Shown here piece by piece: positions 45,273-54,212 of a DNA stretch of 64,000 nt. The notes under the pieces are model-generated. The model was not told where the DNA came from and searched no databases. It saw only the letters and a program-made list of their open reading frames with translations. Every line of letters begins with the position of its first letter. Positions within the stretch are counted from its first letter, which is position 1. Source of the DNA: Ruegeria marina (GTDB lineage: Bacteria > Pseudomonadota > Alphaproteobacteria > Rhodobacterales > Rhodobacteraceae); NCBI RefSeq assembly GCF_900101475.1, contig NZ_FMZV01000002.1, forward strand, positions 62,001 through 126,000, read 5' to 3'. The position numbers and the translations under genes were made by a program.

Positions 45273-46238
45273 TTATTCGGCGGCGCGCAACTCTGCACCT
45301 TGCGGGATCACCTCGTAGCCCGGCTCTTCGGGTTCGTCATCGACCATTTGCGCCGGGAAACCCGGGGCCAGGATCGACAGACCGGTCGCCTCTTCGAGGC
45401 GCCGGATGATGTCGTCGGACTGGGCCCGCTCGCCATAGCGGCGGATGCCGTCATTGAAGATCTCGATCATCAGCGGCGAGATTTCCAGCGGCACGCCGGC
45501 GCGGTCCGCGATGGTCTGGAACAGGCCGATGTCCTTTTTCACCAGGTCCATGGTGAAATTGATGTCGCGGCTGCCGTTCAGGATCACCTGGCTTTCTGTT
45601 TCATGCACGAAGGAGGTGCCCGAACTGATCTTGATCGCCTCGTAGGTGGTGTTCATGTCCATCCCGGCAGCCTTCATGGTCACCAGCGCCTCGCAGCAGG
45701 TCAGCAGGTTGGCGGTGGCGAGATAGTTGGTCATCACCTTGAGAACCGAGGCAGAGCCGAGCGGGCCGGTGTGCAGGATACGCCGCCCCATGATGGTCAG
45801 GAACGGCAGGATGCGTTCGAAGGTGGCGCGGTCGCAGCCGGCGAAGATCGAGATATTGCCGGTGTCGGCCCGGTGGCAGCCGCCCGAGACCGGGCAGTCG
45901 ACCGCCACGCCGCCCTGCGCGATCACCAGTCCGCCAAGGCGCTTTACCTCGGCCTCGTCGGTGGTCGACATCTCGAGCCAGATCTTGCCTTCTTTCACCT
46001 CGGGCAGCATCTCTTGCATCACCGCATCCGAGGCCGCGGGCGACGGCAGGCAGGTGATCACCACGTCGCAATCGCGCATCAGCTGGGCCGGTCCGTCGCC
46101 GGCCTTGGCGCCACGCGACGCGAACCCCGCGACCAGGTCGGGGTTGAGGTCATGCACCGTGAGATCGACGCCATTGCGCAGGAGCGAACCCGAGAGCTTG
46201 CCGCCCACGTTGCCCAATCCGATGAACCCTACCTTCAT
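45273..46238 (-). CDS. 3-hydroxyisobutyrate dehydrogenase-like NAD(P)-dependent oxidoreductase
   Basis: A 321-residue beta-hydroxyacid dehydrogenase. It has the N-terminal Rossmann glycine motif KVGFIGLGNVGGKLSGSLL, a substrate-site VDCPVSGGCHRADTGNISIFAGC (in parts), and the catalytic-lysine helix GSASVLKVMTNYLATANLL. The family includes enzymes for 3-hydroxyisobutyrate, tartronate semialdehyde and sulfopropanediol. The C-terminal tail after residue 295 is longer than usual. It is divergent from a LysR gene across 218 bases, which may control it. Confidence 0.85.
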   Translation of the reverse strand: MKVGFIGLGNVGGKLSGSLLRNGVDLTVHDLNPDLVAGFASRGAKAGDGPAQLMRDCDVVITCLPSPAASDAVMQEMLPEVKEGKIWLEMSTTDEAEVKRLGGLVIAQGGVAVDCPVSGGCHRADTGNISIFAGCDRATFERILPFLTIMGRRILHTGPLGSASVLKVMTNYLATANLLTCCEALVTMKAAGMDMNTTYEAIKISSGTSFVHETESQVILNGSRDINFTMDLVKKDIGLFQTIADRAGVPLEISPLMIEIFNDGIRRYGERAQSDDIIRRLEEATGLSILAPGFPAQMVDDEPEEPGYEVIPQGAELRAAE

Positions 46239-46376
46239 ATAGTCCTCCCAGCGGGGAATGCCCCGGATGATTTGTTTTCGGGCGCAGTATCGGCTCTGGC
46301 GCTCACCAAGAGAAACGAATAAAAATGCTAAAAATGGTCAATATTTTTTTGTGATAAGTAACCCGGTCGCGGAACG

Positions 46377-46392
46377 CGACAGAATTCTGTCG
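46377..46392. promoter_or_regulatory. 16-bp perfect palindrome between divergent dehydrogenase and LysR genes
   Basis: CGACAGAATTCTGTCG is a perfect palindrome 65 bases before the LysR ATG, inside an AT-rich intergenic segment. It contains T-N-A type symmetry usual for LysR-family sites (ATTC...GAAT also follows at 46384-46395). The likely ligand-responsive regulator is the adjacent LysR protein. Confidence 0.6.
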
Positions 46393-46456
46393 AATTTTGG
46401 TCCAGAAAATCGGTGATATTCTGGTTGTAACTCGGAGGTCTTCTGGAGGTGCGCAT

Positions 46457-47341
46457 ATGGACAGGCTGCCCAACCCGATATGGCTTCGGACCTTCGAAGC
46501 CGCTGCCCGGCACCTGAACTTCACCGAGGCCGCGCGCGAACTGGGTCTGACCCAGACCGCGGTTTCGCTGCATATCCGCTCGCTCGAGGCCGACCTGGGC
46601 GAGCAGCTGTTCACCCGCTCGGCCCGGCGGCTGGGATTGACGGAAATGGGGCAGTCCTATTCCCTGACCGTGCGCCGGGCGCTGGCCGACATCGCCCTGT
46701 CGACCAACAGCCTGTTCGGGCCCGCGACACGGCAGACCCTGCGCATCCGGGCTCCGATCTCGTCGGCGACCTACTGGATCGCGTCGGAACTGCCTGCCTT
46801 TGCCGCCGCCTTTCCCGATATCCCGGTCCGGATGGTGTCGAATATCTGGGGTCATGGGCCCGAGAACGAGGATGTCGACCTGGACATCCGGCTGGGCCAC
46901 GGGGATTGGCCCGGCCTGCTGGCCGAAAAGCTGTGCGACGAGACCATCGTGCCGGTCGGCCGGGCGGACGGGCCGCCACTGACACCCACCGCGCTGCAAG
47001 CGGCGCCGCAGATCCATATCCTGGGTTACGAGGACAACTGGGCGCGCTGGTTCGAGGCGCAGGGGCTTTCCCCGGCGAAGCGCGCGGCGCAGTTTTCAGT
47101 CGATACAACCGTTTCTGCGGTGCAGCTGGTTCTGGCCGGAGCCGGATTTGCCACGATCCTGACCCGGTTCGCCCGCAACGCGATTGCCCACGGCGCACCG
47201 CTGCGTCTTGCGGGCACGCCGATTCCGTTTTCCCAGTCGCACTACCTGATCCGGTCTCCGGGCGCGGCGGCGTCACCGGCGCGCGCGCAACTGTTCCTGT
47301 CCTGGCTGCGTGGCCGGATCGAGATGGATGCCGCTGCCTAA
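46457..47341 (+). CDS. LysR family regulator (GcvA-like)
   Basis: A 294-residue LysR protein. Residues about 6-66 are the winged HTH (WLRTFEAAARHLNFTEAARELGLTQTAVSLHIRSLEADLGEQLF, in parts). The effector domain begins near residue 90 (LRIRAPISSATYWIASELPAFAAAFPDIPV, in parts), with IWGHGPENEDVDLDIRLG typical of the GcvA/DSD-like branch. GGAGG precedes the ATG at 46457. It probably controls the divergent dehydrogenase. Inducer unknown. Confidence 0.87.
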   Translation: MDRLPNPIWLRTFEAAARHLNFTEAARELGLTQTAVSLHIRSLEADLGEQLFTRSARRLGLTEMGQSYSLTVRRALADIALSTNSLFGPATRQTLRIRAPISSATYWIASELPAFAAAFPDIPVRMVSNIWGHGPENEDVDLDIRLGHGDWPGLLAEKLCDETIVPVGRADGPPLTPTALQAAPQIHILGYEDNWARWFEAQGLSPAKRAAQFSVDTTVSAVQLVLAGAGFATILTRFARNAIAHGAPLRLAGTPIPFSQSHYLIRSPGAAASPARAQLFLSWLRGRIEMDAAA

Positions 47342-47420
47342 CCCTCAGCGGTCGCTTTTCTGCAAAGCCCCGCGCCCCTTGGTCCGGCGCGCTTGACAAG
47401 CGCCCCGCGCATGCCGCATG

Positions 47421-47620
47421 TGCCTGCTGTTGGTGTCCGGGAAGCCGGATGAAAAGGGAATGCGCCAGCGGACCGGCCATGCGGCCGGGCGTCAAGCGCA
47501 GCCGCCCCCGCGACCGTGACCGGAGAGGGTGCCCAAGCCACTGGCCGACAGGCCGGGAAGGCGGGACGCCCGACAGGGCCAGGCCCTGACATCCGCAAGC
47601 CGGGAGACCTGCCAGCGCCC
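47421..47620 (+). ncRNA. Cobalamin riboswitch upstream of the cob cluster
   Basis: The element contains, in order, GGGAAGCCGGATGAAAAGGGAA, CAGCCGCCCCCGCGACCGTGA, AGCCACTGG, GGGAAGGCGGGA, and the B12 box AGCCGGGAGACCTGCC (47598-47613), all characteristic of the adenosylcobalamin riboswitch core. It begins about 80 bases after lysR and ends about 94 bases before the first cluster gene. It should lower expression when B12 is abundant. Confidence 0.92.
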
Positions 47621-47690
47621 GAAGACAAGACCGGACGGGGTGTTCCGGTGTCGGGTCCATGTCCGTTGAGCGTGGCCCGCGCAAACCCCG

Positions 47691-47714
47691 TCCCCCGCAA
47701 CTGGAGAGGGGGGA
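47691..47714 (+). promoter_or_regulatory. Hairpin sequestering the ribosome-binding site of the first cob-cluster gene
   Basis: TCCCCC (47691-47696) can pair with GGGGGA (47709-47714), which includes the Shine-Dalgarno and the first base of the ATG. This fits translational control by the upstream riboswitch. Whether an alternative pairing releases it was not tested. Confidence 0.5.
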
Positions 47715-48097
47715 TGAGAGACGTGACCGAAGCTGCACCAGTCGAACTGCTGGTTTGCACCACCTGCCGCCGCGGATTGCCGGTAGAGGACGATGCCCAG
47801 CGCCCCGGCGCCCTGCTGCACCGCGCGCTATGCGCCGCCGAACTGCCCGATGGCGTCATCCTGAAACCGGTCGAATGCCTGTCCAATTGCGATCAGGGCT
47901 GCTCTATCGTTTTGCGTGGCGGCCCGGCGCGCTGGACCTTTGTCTATGAGAACCTCGACGAGAGTGACGATGTCGCCACCATCGTCGAGGGCGTCACCAA
48001 ATATCTCGCCACCGCCGACGGGCTGGTCCCCTGGCGCGAGCGTCCCGTCCATTTCCGCAAGAACTGCGCCGCGCGCATCCCCCCGATCGGAGCCTAA
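47714..48097 (+). CDS. DUF1636 protein, first gene of the cobalamin cluster
   Basis: A 127-residue cysteine-rich protein of DUF1636, a family often placed in cobalamin loci. Cysteines are C15-x2-C18, C40, C55-x3-C59-x3-C63, a thioredoxin-like [2Fe-2S] ferredoxin-like spacing. It could be a metal or iron-sulfur carrier for CobW or the CobN chelatase; this is inference. The start is fixed by GGAGAGGGG directly upstream. cobW starts three bases after its stop. Confidence 0.8.
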   Translation: MRDVTEAAPVELLVCTTCRRGLPVEDDAQRPGALLHRALCAAELPDGVILKPVECLSNCDQGCSIVLRGGPARWTFVYENLDESDDVATIVEGVTKYLATADGLVPWRERPVHFRKNCAARIPPIGA

Positions 48098-48100
48098 GCC

Positions 48101-49156
48101 ATGAGCACCCTTGAAAAACTCCCCGTTACCGTGATCACCGGCTTTCTCGGCGCCGGCAAGACAACGCTGATCCGCCACCTGATGCAGAACCCGCAGGGCA
48201 AGCGGCTGGCCGTGGTGGTCAACGAATTCGGCGATGTGGGCGTCGATGGCGAGATCCTGAAAAGCTGCGCCATTCCGGAATGCCCGGCGGAAAACATCAT
48301 GGAACTGGCCAATGGCTGCATCTGCTGCACCGTGGCCGACGATTTCATTCCCACCATCGAGGCGCTGATGGCGCTGGAGCCGCGCCCCGATCACATCCTG
48401 ATCGAAACCTCGGGCCTGGCTTTGCCGAAGCCGCTGCTCAAGGCGTTCGACTGGCCCGATATCCGCTCGAAGATCACCGTGGACGGTGTGATCGCGCTGG
48501 CCGACGCCGAGGCGGTGGCGGCGGGCCGGTTCGCGCCCAACGTGGCGGCAGTGGATGCGCAGCGCATGGCGGATGAGAGCATCGACCACGAGACGCCGCT
48601 GTCGGAAGTGTTCGAGGACCAGATCAGCTGTGCCGATATCGTCCTGCTGACCAAGCCCGACCTGGCCGGACCCGAGGGCGTGGCGCGTGCGCGCGACGTC
48701 ATCGCCGCCGAGGCGCCCCGTCCGCTGCCGGTGGTCGAGGTAGCCGAGGGCGCCGTCGACGTGCGGGTGATCCTGGGCCTTGGCGCCGCTGCCGAGGACG
48801 ACATGGATGCCCGCCCCAGCCATCACGACGGCCATGACGACCATGAGCATGACGATTTCGAGAGCATCGTGGTGGAACTGCCCGAACAGTCCGATCCGGC
48901 CGAGTTGGCCGCGCGCATCGAACGCCTGGCCAAGGAGTTGAACATCCTGCGGGTCAAGGGCTATGCCGCCGTGACCGGCAAGCCCATGCGCCTGTTGGTG
49001 CAGGCGGTGGGCGCACGGGTGCGCCACCAGTATGACCGGCCGTGGCAGCCGGGCGAAGAGCGCCGCTCGCGCATGGTGGTGATCGCCGAGCATCACGATA
49101 TCGACGAGGCAGCAATCCGCGCCATCCTGACCGGCGTCGAAGAGCCTGCGGAGTAA
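48101..49156 (+). CDS. cobW: Cobalamin biosynthesis GTPase CobW
   Basis: A 351-residue G3E-family GTPase. The P-loop GFLGAGKTTL is at residues 14-23. The metal site is NGCICCTVAD with C73-I-C75-C76. Further nucleotide motifs are IETSGLALPKP and LLTKPDL. A His/Asp-rich loop (SHHDGHDDHEHDD, about residues 229-245) can bind metal. CobW is thought to deliver cobalt to the chelatase, which matches its place before cobN. Confidence 0.93.
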   Translation: MSTLEKLPVTVITGFLGAGKTTLIRHLMQNPQGKRLAVVVNEFGDVGVDGEILKSCAIPECPAENIMELANGCICCTVADDFIPTIEALMALEPRPDHILIETSGLALPKPLLKAFDWPDIRSKITVDGVIALADAEAVAAGRFAPNVAAVDAQRMADESIDHETPLSEVFEDQISCADIVLLTKPDLAGPEGVARARDVIAAEAPRPLPVVEVAEGAVDVRVILGLGAAAEDDMDARPSHHDGHDDHEHDDFESIVVELPEQSDPAELAARIERLAKELNILRVKGYAAVTGKPMRLLVQAVGARVRHQYDRPWQPGEERRSRMVVIAEHHDIDEAAIRAILTGVEEPAE

Positions 49157-49165
49157 GCACCCGCC

Positions 49166-52100
49166 ATGCATGTCGTTTTCCGCGAAAGCCACGGGCTGGA
49201 AGAGACCGAGACCCCGACCGACCTGGGCCAGAGCCCGGCCGATCTGGTGGTCCTGTCCTTTTCGGACAGCGACCTGGGGGCTTTTGCGGCGGGCTGGCAT
49301 CGCGGTGGCGGAGCGATGGGCAGGATGCCCACCCTACGCCTGGCCAATCTGGCGGCGCTGAAACATCCCTTGTCCGTCGATACTTACGTTGAAAACACGT
49401 TGTCGGGGGCAAAGGGAATTCTGATCCGGCTGATCGGCGGCGTGCCCTATTGGGCCTATGGGCTGCAACAGGTGCTGGCGCTGGCGCAGGAAAAGGGGTT
49501 GGCGTTGGCGGTGCTGCCGGCGGACGGGCGCGAGGACACGCGGCTCGATGCCTATTCCACCCTGCCGGTGTCCACCCTGCGGCGGCTGCAACACCTGTGC
49601 GATACCGGCGGCGAGGTGGCCGCGCAGGCGGCGCTGGCGCAGATGGCGCTGGCGACCGGGCTTTATGCCGGGCCGGTGATCGGGTCAAAGGTGTTGCCCG
49701 AATGCGGGTTCTGGTGCCCCGAGCGCGGCGTGATCGCGCCCGAGACCGCATTCGAGGGCGACGGCCCGCGCATTCTGGTGACCTTATACCGGGCCTATCT
49801 GACCTCGGCCGATACCGCGCCGATCGGGGCGCTGATCCGCGCCTTTCGGGCGCGTGGGTTCCAGGCGGTGGGGATGTTCGCGCCTTCGCTGAAGGCACCT
49901 GCCGCCGCCGAATGGATCGCGGGGCAGATGCCGGGGCTGGCCCCGGCGGCCATCGTCAATGCCACCTCGTTCTCCGGCAAGGGCGCCAGTGGCGCCTCGC
50001 CGCTTGATGCAGGTGACGTGCCCGTGTTCCAGGTGGCGCTGGCCACATCGCGCCGCAAGGCATGGGCCGAGGCCGAGCGCGGGCTGTCACCCGCCGATCT
50101 GGCCATGCATGTGGTGTTGCCCGAGGTCGATGGGCGCATCGACGCAGGCCTGATCTCGTTCAAGGAGCCGGGCAAGCGCGACCCGGAGTTGGAATACTCC
50201 CGTTTCGCCCACCGGCCCGAGCCTGACCGGATCGAGGCGGTGGTCAACCGGGTGGCGGGCTGGCTGCGGCTGGCCGCAAAGCCGGCGTCGGAACGGGTGC
50301 TGGCGATGGTCCTGTCGACCTATCCCGGCAAGGACTGGCAGATGGCCCATGCGGTGGGTCTGGACGCGCTGGCCTCGGCCGAGGCGATCCTGAGCGATTT
50401 GCGGGATGAGGGCTATGACATCACCTCAGGGAAGCCCGTCATTGACGAATTGCAAAATGCGGCAATTTCTTGGCCAATCGGTGAATATCACAAAGCCCTC
50501 GCCCAGATCCCGCCACAATTACGCCAGAATTTGCAAGACGCATGGGGCGAACCCGAGGATGATCCGGCGTTTTCACAAGGCGGCTTGCAGTTTCGCGCAA
50601 TCCGGCGCGGCAAGGCGCTGATCGCCTTGCAACCGGAACGGGGCACGCCGGAGGCTCGCGACGACGATTACCACGACCTCAGCCGAACCCCGCGCCATGG
50701 CTATGTGGCCTTCTACCTCTGGCTGCGACAGGCGTTGCGGGCCGATGCGCTGATCCATATCGGCGCGCATGGCACGCTGGAATGGCTGCCGGGTAAGGCG
50801 GTGGCGCTGTCGGGGGAATGCTGGCCCGAGGTGCTGATCGGCGATCTGCCGGTGATCTATCCCTTTATCGTCAACGATCCGGGCGAGGCGGCACAGGCCA
50901 AGCGGCGCATCGGCGCGGTGACATTGGGCCATATCCCCCCGGCCCTGCGCGTCAGCGGCACGCCAGACCGGATGGTGCGGCTGGAAGCGCTGCTGGACGA
51001 GTTTTCCAATGCAGACGGGCTGGACCCCAAGCGCCGCGACCGATTGCAGGGCGATATCCGGGCCGAGGCGCAGGCGCTGGGGCTGGAGGACGATCTGGGC
51101 CTTGACCGCGCCACCTCGACCGCCGAGGCGATCACCCGGATCGACCGCTTTGTCTGCGACGTCAAGGAAAGCCAGTATGGAGACGGGCTGCATGTCTATG
51201 GGCGGACGCCCGAGGTCACCGGCCCCTTTGACTCCGCCGCCTCGGCCCGGGGCGAACGTCAGGCGCTGCTGGATGCGCTGGCGGGCAAGCGGATCGCTGC
51301 AGGACCCTCGGGCTCGCCCTACCGGGGACGGACCGATGTGCTGCCGACCGGGCGCAACCTTTACACCACCGATCCCCGGTCGGTCCCGACCCGCGCGGCC
51401 TATGCCCAGGGCGTGAAACTGGCCGAGGAACTGGTGCGCCGGCATTTGCAGGAAGAGGGCGATTACCCCAAGGGGCTGATCGTCGATCTCTGGGGCTCGG
51501 CCACCATGCGCACGGCGGGCGAGGAATTCGCCATGGCGCTGCATCTGTTGGGGGTAAAACCGGTCTGGGATCAGGGGTCCGAGCGGGTCTCGGGGATCGA
51601 GGTATTGCCGATCACCGATCTGGACCGGCCACGGCTCGACGTGACCCTGCGCGTCTCGGGCCTGTTCCGGGATGTGTTCCCGACGCTCTCGGCGCTGTTC
51701 GGTCAGGCGGTGCGCGCGCTCAGCGCGCGTGACGAGGCGCCCGACTGGAACCCCTATGCCGGGCACGCGCCCGCCGCGCGGGTCTATGGCCCCGCGCCGG
51801 GGAGTTACGGGCTGGGCATGGGGCACCTGCCCGAGACCTATACCGACGAGGCCCGGCACGAGGCGGGCGAGGCATGGCTCGCCGCAAGTTCCTTTGCGCT
51901 GGAAGGCGAGCATATTGCCCGCGATGCCGAGGGCATCCGCGACCGGGTCGCCAAGGCAGACGGGTTCGTGCATTTGCAGGACCTGGCCGAGACCGACCTG
52001 CTCTTGGCCGCTGATTACGCCACGCACGAGGCCGGGTTCGCTGCCGCCAAGCGGGTGACGGGGGGCAAGGCGCAACTCTATCACCTCGACAACACCAATC

Positions 52101-52459
52101 CCGACACGCCGCGCGCCCGCACCCTGCCCGAGGAGATCGCCCGCGTGGTGCGCGCCCGCGCCGCCCATCCCGGCTGGATCGCGGGCATGATGCGACATGG
52201 TTTCCGGGGGGCGGCCGAGATCGCGGCCACGCTCGATCACATGGCCTCGTTCGCGCATCTGGCGGACAGCGTGGCGCCGCATCTCTTCGATCTGTATCAC
52301 GATGCCACACTGGGCGACGCGCAGGTCGCGGCGTTCCTGCAAGAGGCCAACCCGCAAGCCTATCAGGCCATGCTGGACCGGTTCCGCGCGCTTTACGAGG
52401 CGGGGCTGTGGCAGACCCGGCGCAATTCGATCCGGGCCGATCTGGAGGGGCTGACATGA
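49166..52459 (+). CDS. cobN: Cobaltochelatase subunit CobN
   Basis: A 1097-residue protein, the large subunit of the aerobic cobaltochelatase that inserts Co2+ into hydrogenobyrinic acid a,c-diamide. Family segments are LRQALRADALIHIGAHGTLEWLPGKAVALS (in parts), YPFIVNDPGEAAQAKRRIGAVTLGH (in parts) and DLWGSATMRTAGEEFAMALHLLGVKPVWDQGS (in parts). It needs CobS and CobT, which are not in this window. The cobG start lies in its last codons (ATGA). Confidence 0.94.
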   Translation: MHVVFRESHGLEETETPTDLGQSPADLVVLSFSDSDLGAFAAGWHRGGGAMGRMPTLRLANLAALKHPLSVDTYVENTLSGAKGILIRLIGGVPYWAYGLQQVLALAQEKGLALAVLPADGREDTRLDAYSTLPVSTLRRLQHLCDTGGEVAAQAALAQMALATGLYAGPVIGSKVLPECGFWCPERGVIAPETAFEGDGPRILVTLYRAYLTSADTAPIGALIRAFRARGFQAVGMFAPSLKAPAAAEWIAGQMPGLAPAAIVNATSFSGKGASGASPLDAGDVPVFQVALATSRRKAWAEAERGLSPADLAMHVVLPEVDGRIDAGLISFKEPGKRDPELEYSRFAHRPEPDRIEAVVNRVAGWLRLAAKPASERVLAMVLSTYPGKDWQMAHAVGLDALASAEAILSDLRDEGYDITSGKPVIDELQNAAISWPIGEYHKALAQIPPQLRQNLQDAWGEPEDDPAFSQGGLQFRAIRRGKALIALQPERGTPEARDDDYHDLSRTPRHGYVAFYLWLRQALRADALIHIGAHGTLEWLPGKAVALSGECWPEVLIGDLPVIYPFIVNDPGEAAQAKRRIGAVTLGHIPPALRVSGTPDRMVRLEALLDEFSNADGLDPKRRDRLQGDIRAEAQALGLEDDLGLDRATSTAEAITRIDRFVCDVKESQYGDGLHVYGRTPEVTGPFDSAASARGERQALLDALAGKRIAAGPSGSPYRGRTDVLPTGRNLYTTDPRSVPTRAAYAQGVKLAEELVRRHLQEEGDYPKGLIVDLWGSATMRTAGEEFAMALHLLGVKPVWDQGSERVSGIEVLPITDLDRPRLDVTLRVSGLFRDVFPTLSALFGQAVRALSARDEAPDWNPYAGHAPAARVYGPAPGSYGLGMGHLPETYTDEARHEAGEAWLAASSFALEGEHIARDAEGIRDRVAKADGFVHLQDLAETDLLLAADYATHEAGFAAAKRVTGGKAQLYHLDNTNPDTPRARTLPEEIARVVRARAAHPGWIAGMMRHGFRGAAEIAATLDHMASFAHLADSVAPHLFDLYHDATLGDAQVAAFLQEANPQAYQAMLDRFRALYEAGLWQTRRNSIRADLEGLT

Positions 52460-53583
52460 GCGTACCCATCGTCCAGGGCTGGTGCCCCGGCGCCCATCGC
52501 CCGATGATGTCGGGCGACGGGCTGGTGGTGCGGGTGCGTCCGCGCCTGGCCCGGATGCGCACGGCGCAGGCGCTGGGCCTTTGCACGCTGGCCGAGCGCT
52601 TCGGCAATGGCACCATCGACCTGACCAACCGTGCCAATCTGCAACTGCGCGGGGTGTCCGAAGGGAACCATCAGCCGCTGTTGGCAGAGCTGGCGGCGCT
52701 CGACTTCCTGGATGCCGAACCGGGGATCGAGGTACGCCGTAATATCCTGTTTTCGCCGCTTTACCGCGAAGGGGAATTGACCGCCCGACTGGGGTGCGAG
52801 TTGACCGCGCGATTGGGGGAACTGCCCGCATTGCCCGCGAAGTTCGGCTTTGCCATCGACACCGGGGCGGGCCGCCTGCTGACCGCGGATTCGGCAGATA
52901 TCCGACTGGAGCGCGGCACGGATAGCCTGATCCTGCGCGCCGATGGCATGGCCACGGGGCGCGAAGTGACCGAGGGCGAGGCGATCGACCGCCTGATCCA
53001 ACTGGCGCGCTGGTTCGCCGACCGTTTTACACCGGACACCCGCCGCATGGCGCGACTGGTGCAGGCCGAACCGCTGCCTGCCGACTGGCAAGGAGCCGAG
53101 CCTGGACCGGTTGATGAACCGCTGGGGCCCGGCGATACCCCGCTTGGCCCGCTCTATGGCGCGGCCTTTGGCCAACTGCCCGCGCGGGCGCTCGCCACCC
53201 TGCTCCGCGACAGCGGCGCAATCGGCCTGCGCGTCACCCCTTGGCGTTTGATTCTGCTGGAAGGCGCGCAAGCCATCCCTGCCCCCGAATTTGTTTCCCA
53301 AACCGGCGATCCACTCTTGACCACCGATGCCTGCCCCGGCGCCCCCTATTGTCCGCAGGCGCAGGCCGAAACCCGTGATCTTGCCCGCGCGCTGGCCGGG
53401 CGTGTCAGCGGCAGCCTGCATGTCTCGGGCTGCGCCAAGGGCTGTGCCCGGATGGGGCCCGCCGATATCACGCTGATCGGGCGCGAAGGGCGTTTTGACC
53501 TTGTAAGACGAGGCCGCGCGGGGGATGAGCCCTGCCAGCGCGGCCTGACACCCGAAACACTGAAGACGATGGACCTGACCTGA
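52456..53583 (+). CDS. cobG: Precorrin-3B synthase CobG
   Basis: A 375-residue sulfite/nitrite reductase-fold monooxygenase that hydroxylates precorrin-3A with ring-contraction lactone formation, an O2-dependent step. The N-terminal ferredoxin-reductase-like half opens VPIVQGWCPGAHRPMMSGDGLVVRV (in parts). The [4Fe-4S]/sirohaem-type cysteines appear in CPGAPYCPQA and CAKGCARMGPADITLIG. Its presence marks the aerobic pathway. It overlaps cobN by four bases, and its stop overlaps cobH. Confidence 0.92.
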   Translation: MSVPIVQGWCPGAHRPMMSGDGLVVRVRPRLARMRTAQALGLCTLAERFGNGTIDLTNRANLQLRGVSEGNHQPLLAELAALDFLDAEPGIEVRRNILFSPLYREGELTARLGCELTARLGELPALPAKFGFAIDTGAGRLLTADSADIRLERGTDSLILRADGMATGREVTEGEAIDRLIQLARWFADRFTPDTRRMARLVQAEPLPADWQGAEPGPVDEPLGPGDTPLGPLYGAAFGQLPARALATLLRDSGAIGLRVTPWRLILLEGAQAIPAPEFVSQTGDPLLTTDACPGAPYCPQAQAETRDLARALAGRVSGSLHVSGCAKGCARMGPADITLIGREGRFDLVRRGRAGDEPCQRGLTPETLKTMDLT

Positions 53584-54212
53584 TGCCCTATGAATACGAA
53601 ACCGATGGCGCGGCGATCTACAAGCAATCCTTTGCCACCATCCGGGCCGAGGCCGATCTGGCCCGGTTCGACGCGGACGAGGAACAGGTCGCGGTGCGGA
53701 TGATCCACGCCGCCGGCATGGTCGGGCTGGAGGAATTCGTGCATTTCTCGCCCGGTTTTGTCACCGCCGCGCGGGGTGCTCTGGAAGCTGGCGCACCGAT
53801 CCTCTGCGATGCCCGCATGGTCAGCGAGGGCGTGACCCGGTTCCGCCTTCCTGCCGACAACGCGGTGATCTGCACCCTGCATGACGAGCGGGTGCGCCCG
53901 CTGGCCGCCGAGATGGGCAATACCCGGTCCGCCGCGGCGCTGGAACTGTGGCGGCCGCATCTGGCGGGTGCGGTGGTGGCGATTGGCAATGCGCCCACCG
54001 CGCTGTTCCACCTGTTGAACATGCTCGAAGACCCCGACTGCCCGCGCCCCGCCGCGATCATCGGTTGCCCGGTGGGCTTTGTCGGCGCGGTCGAGTCGAA
54101 GGATGCGTTGTGGGCGGCGCAGCCGGTCCCCTGCTGCATCGTCAAGGGCCGGCTGGGCGGCAGCGCCATCACCGTGGCTGCGATCAACGCCATCGCGAGC
54201 CGGGCGGAATGA
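53583..54212 (+). CDS. cobH: Precorrin-8X methylmutase CobH
   Basis: A 209-residue enzyme that moves the C11 methyl group to C12, giving hydrogenobyrinate. The active histidine is H42 in RMIHAAGM. Other marks are ARMVSEGVTRFRLP, GNAPTALFHLL and GCPVGFVGAVESK. Start and stop codons overlap neighbours (TGATG with cobG, ATGA with cobI). Confidence 0.94.
   Translation: MPYEYETDGAAIYKQSFATIRAEADLARFDADEEQVAVRMIHAAGMVGLEEFVHFSPGFVTAARGALEAGAPILCDARMVSEGVTRFRLPADNAVICTLHDERVRPLAAEMGNTRSAAALELWRPHLAGAVVAIGNAPTALFHLLNMLEDPDCPRPAAIIGCPVGFVGAVESKDALWAAQPVPCCIVKGRLGGSAITVAAINAIASRAE

Noticed and set aside
47516-47713. An N-terminal extension of the first DUF1636 protein through the riboswitch
   Set aside because: The extension would translate the riboswitch core; a strong Shine-Dalgarno marks the ATG at 47714.
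49166-52459. cobN as a truncated gene because it is shorter than some CobN proteins
   Set aside because: All family blocks are present from the N-terminus to the end, the start and stop fit the neighbours, and shorter CobN forms occur in this group.
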